Of a stretch of 6,816 bases of DNA, positions 6,501 through 6,816 are shown piece after piece. Position 1 is the stretch's first letter. Every line of letters starts with the position of its first letter. The notes beneath the pieces were generated by a model. That model was not told the DNA's origin and made no database searches. It saw only the letters and a list, made by a program, of their open reading frames with translations. A program made the position numbers and the translations under genes. The stretch spans positions 1-6,816 of the forward strand of contig JAPLGJ010000055.1 of the NCBI GenBank assembly GCA_026390215.1. The letters are read 5' to 3'. This DNA comes from Caldisericota bacterium (lineage in GTDB: Bacteria > Caldisericota > Caldisericia > Cryosericales > Cryosericaceae).

Positions 6501-6816
6501 GAATTCCAGGAACCAGCCCATCTGCTCGGTCCCCGGCGGCATCGACGAGTCGATGACGAACTGGGCGACGACTGTCGTGCCCTGAAGCAGCGCAACCGTG
6601 TGACCCGCCGCGGCAGTTGCCTCGCCGACGTTCTTGAGAGTGAAGCGCAGGATGGTGCGCTTGCAGTCAAGCATAAGATCTGTCGCAATCAGGTCAGGCA
6701 ACTTCCCGACCGGACTGCACGGTTCGAGCTTGGCGTCCTTCGTGTTGTTGGATTCATTGGACTCGGTGATGTTCAGGGTGCTGTCTGCGATCACGCGTAC
6801 GACGACAACAGTGGCA
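3588..6816 (-). CDS. Large secreted multidomain C25 (gingipain-type) cysteine peptidase, 5' end missing
   Basis: The frame is open to the right edge, so the N-terminus and any signal peptide lie outside; 1075 codons are visible. The codon at 6794 is an internal GTG (Val) within a CARDB repeat and is not a start. Counting it as residue 1: end of a CARDB repeat (1-17), a full CARDB module (about 33-128), FN3 (about 138-231), an Ig-like module (about 236-315), a second Ig-like module with a Cys-rich insert (about 330-447), a further beta-rich module (about 450-570) and the C25 peptidase domain (about 595-1068). The peptidase core shows DELIITSP, LLIVGEAPIIP, the DINDSGCPDLRVGRI segment, MFYGHGGPGSW with catalytic His939, and VVLAWSCMTGD with nucleophile Cys976, ending NLYGDPKFGGE. 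Family C25 peptidases are secreted cysteine endopeptidases; gingipains cut after Arg or Lys, but specificity cannot be read here. The protein ends right after the peptidase core, with no sorting or anchor tail. It is probably co-transcribed with the stalk-domain gene. Confidence 0.95.
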   Translation of the reverse strand, partial: ATVVVVRVIADSTLNITESNESNNTKDAKLEPCSPVGKLPDLIATDLMLDCKRTILRFTLKNVGEATAAAGHTVALLQGTTVVAQFVIDSSMPPGTEQMGWFLEFHPIVSVKPVTFRLCADHANTVIETNETNNCLDKAVQCTDVTPPVITDGPHVTDITTGTVAVSWSTDEAADSTVLYDDRSGMYARMSSDSGRTKSHTRTLTGLTAGIAYHGVVRSRDAAGNTVTSADFLFMTAADRDGEKPDVALRLPVTLAGRVRIAAEARDNKGVDRVIFLVDGAVSFMDATPPYEFDYDLTALPDGPHTFGAHAIDAAGNVGEAVTGGGVRNRLPAGSDALSIVITSPRAATSLYGDQTVAATVSSLLAGRISRTRVRILFGTSPATDATIQHTTYHWLPRPVYCPAGADCDAGAEVEVFAPWETTGVLAGVRCSVVVDAWDTAGNTHSASVTLTKVEEPVPATPLTIVRTVTRDNSHFDVVLSVTNPAPDRPENHLRDVVLRDSCYGFQPAAVAGVTTTYTHATRTASITVQLLGEFGPGTTRTARYSVVPIFFDPDIPTSRYAIGSGSIGFSFTDPYGRVYARDASCPVWVDGSAVDAAFATADELIITSPEALEHMGPPTADRYALLATCAELATERLGALAYVEEGTSAEAIRTLMRWTYYGPPTRWGLRLKPGWQSTGYLLIVGEAPIIPAWSYAAPGFFTDLTHDIIEWSDYGYTDINDSGCPDLRVGRILGTTAAELTIPLRTSIDVKRHTGGASYLAATGLFVGGYEGTWETHVRNLQMGKTAARALGITVSDTTGTAYSEYFTTRRTVLSESLKILNQTRGGATYEADLGGYTLEQLAAWLLDIRGELPAGEASLFTDSEGHLRRMPPGFGDAGIAQGVAEAERVEAENASRGGTYGYSYTYYDRPGITEDQAGQLALGAIAGAVKSRTSGKDILMFYGHGGPGSWACVLDDWTVSFCPLQPISFGSSRPVVLAWSCMTGDYMSEPGKNIARGFLRNGAGAYVGATEVSSTGKNERVAASVFWEEFERTGTIGDAMWRIQTRLTRTRDPGWLDFVHEYNLYGDPKFGGE
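3593..3599 (-). promoter_or_regulatory. Ribosome binding site inside the end of the peptidase gene
   Basis: GGAGGAG on the minus strand overlaps the last Gly-Gly-Glu codons of the peptidase gene, just before its TGA (3588-3590), and lies 9 nt ahead of ATG 3583. It fixes the start of the stalk-domain protein. With a 4-bp gap between genes it suggests translational coupling. Confidence 0.8.

Noticed and set aside
1..6816. Possible CRISPR array, insertion sequence ends or attachment site
   Set aside because: No regularly spaced direct repeats, transposase reading frame or terminal inverted repeats were visible, even at the composition boundary near 780-835.

Overview
The window looks like bacterial chromosome carrying exported, surface-type proteins. 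All supported genes read on the minus strand, so transcription runs from right to left. Hand counts on sample lines put most of the window (about 800 to 6816) near 60% GC, while the left end (1 to about 780) is only about 40-47% GC. Shine-Dalgarno sequences are strong. The C-terminal stalk domain of the copper amine oxidase N-terminal type, combined with CARDB, PKD and FN3 modules, is common in Bacillota, Thermotogota, Caldisericota-like lineages and relatives. I see no type IX secretion tail, LPXTG motif or S-layer homology domain, so I do not assign a phylum; a Caldisericota/Cryosericota-like origin is only a guess.

Right half (3588-6816): the 3' portion of a very large secreted multidomain protein, cut off at the right edge. 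It reads CARDB repeats, an FN3 module and Ig-like modules, then a C-terminal gingipain-type cysteine peptidase domain (family C25) with a visible His/Cys dyad. Four bases after its stop, and probably translationally coupled to it, comes a 612-residue secreted protein (1745-3583). Its N-terminal region resembles the C25 propeptide, followed by two beta-sandwich modules, a PKD domain, a proline linker and a two-repeat stalk domain. The pair looks like one operon in which a prodomain-like module is encoded separately from the protease. A perfect 12-bp hairpin (1693-1720) lies just downstream.

Middle (1247-1744): about 500 bp with no convincing gene. It holds the hairpin, a possible promoter for the leftward genes and several inverted repeats in the probable leader.

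Left (1-1260): a small, apparently damaged CARDB gene. A good ribosome binding site and signal peptide are in one frame and the CARDB modules are in another, and the last CARDB module stops halfway. Then comes the 5' part (254 codons) of a lower-GC gene for a secreted protein related to the HET-C / zinc-dependent phospholipase C-like family. It runs off the left edge and has AGA-rich codon use unlike the rest of the window, suggesting a different evolutionary source.
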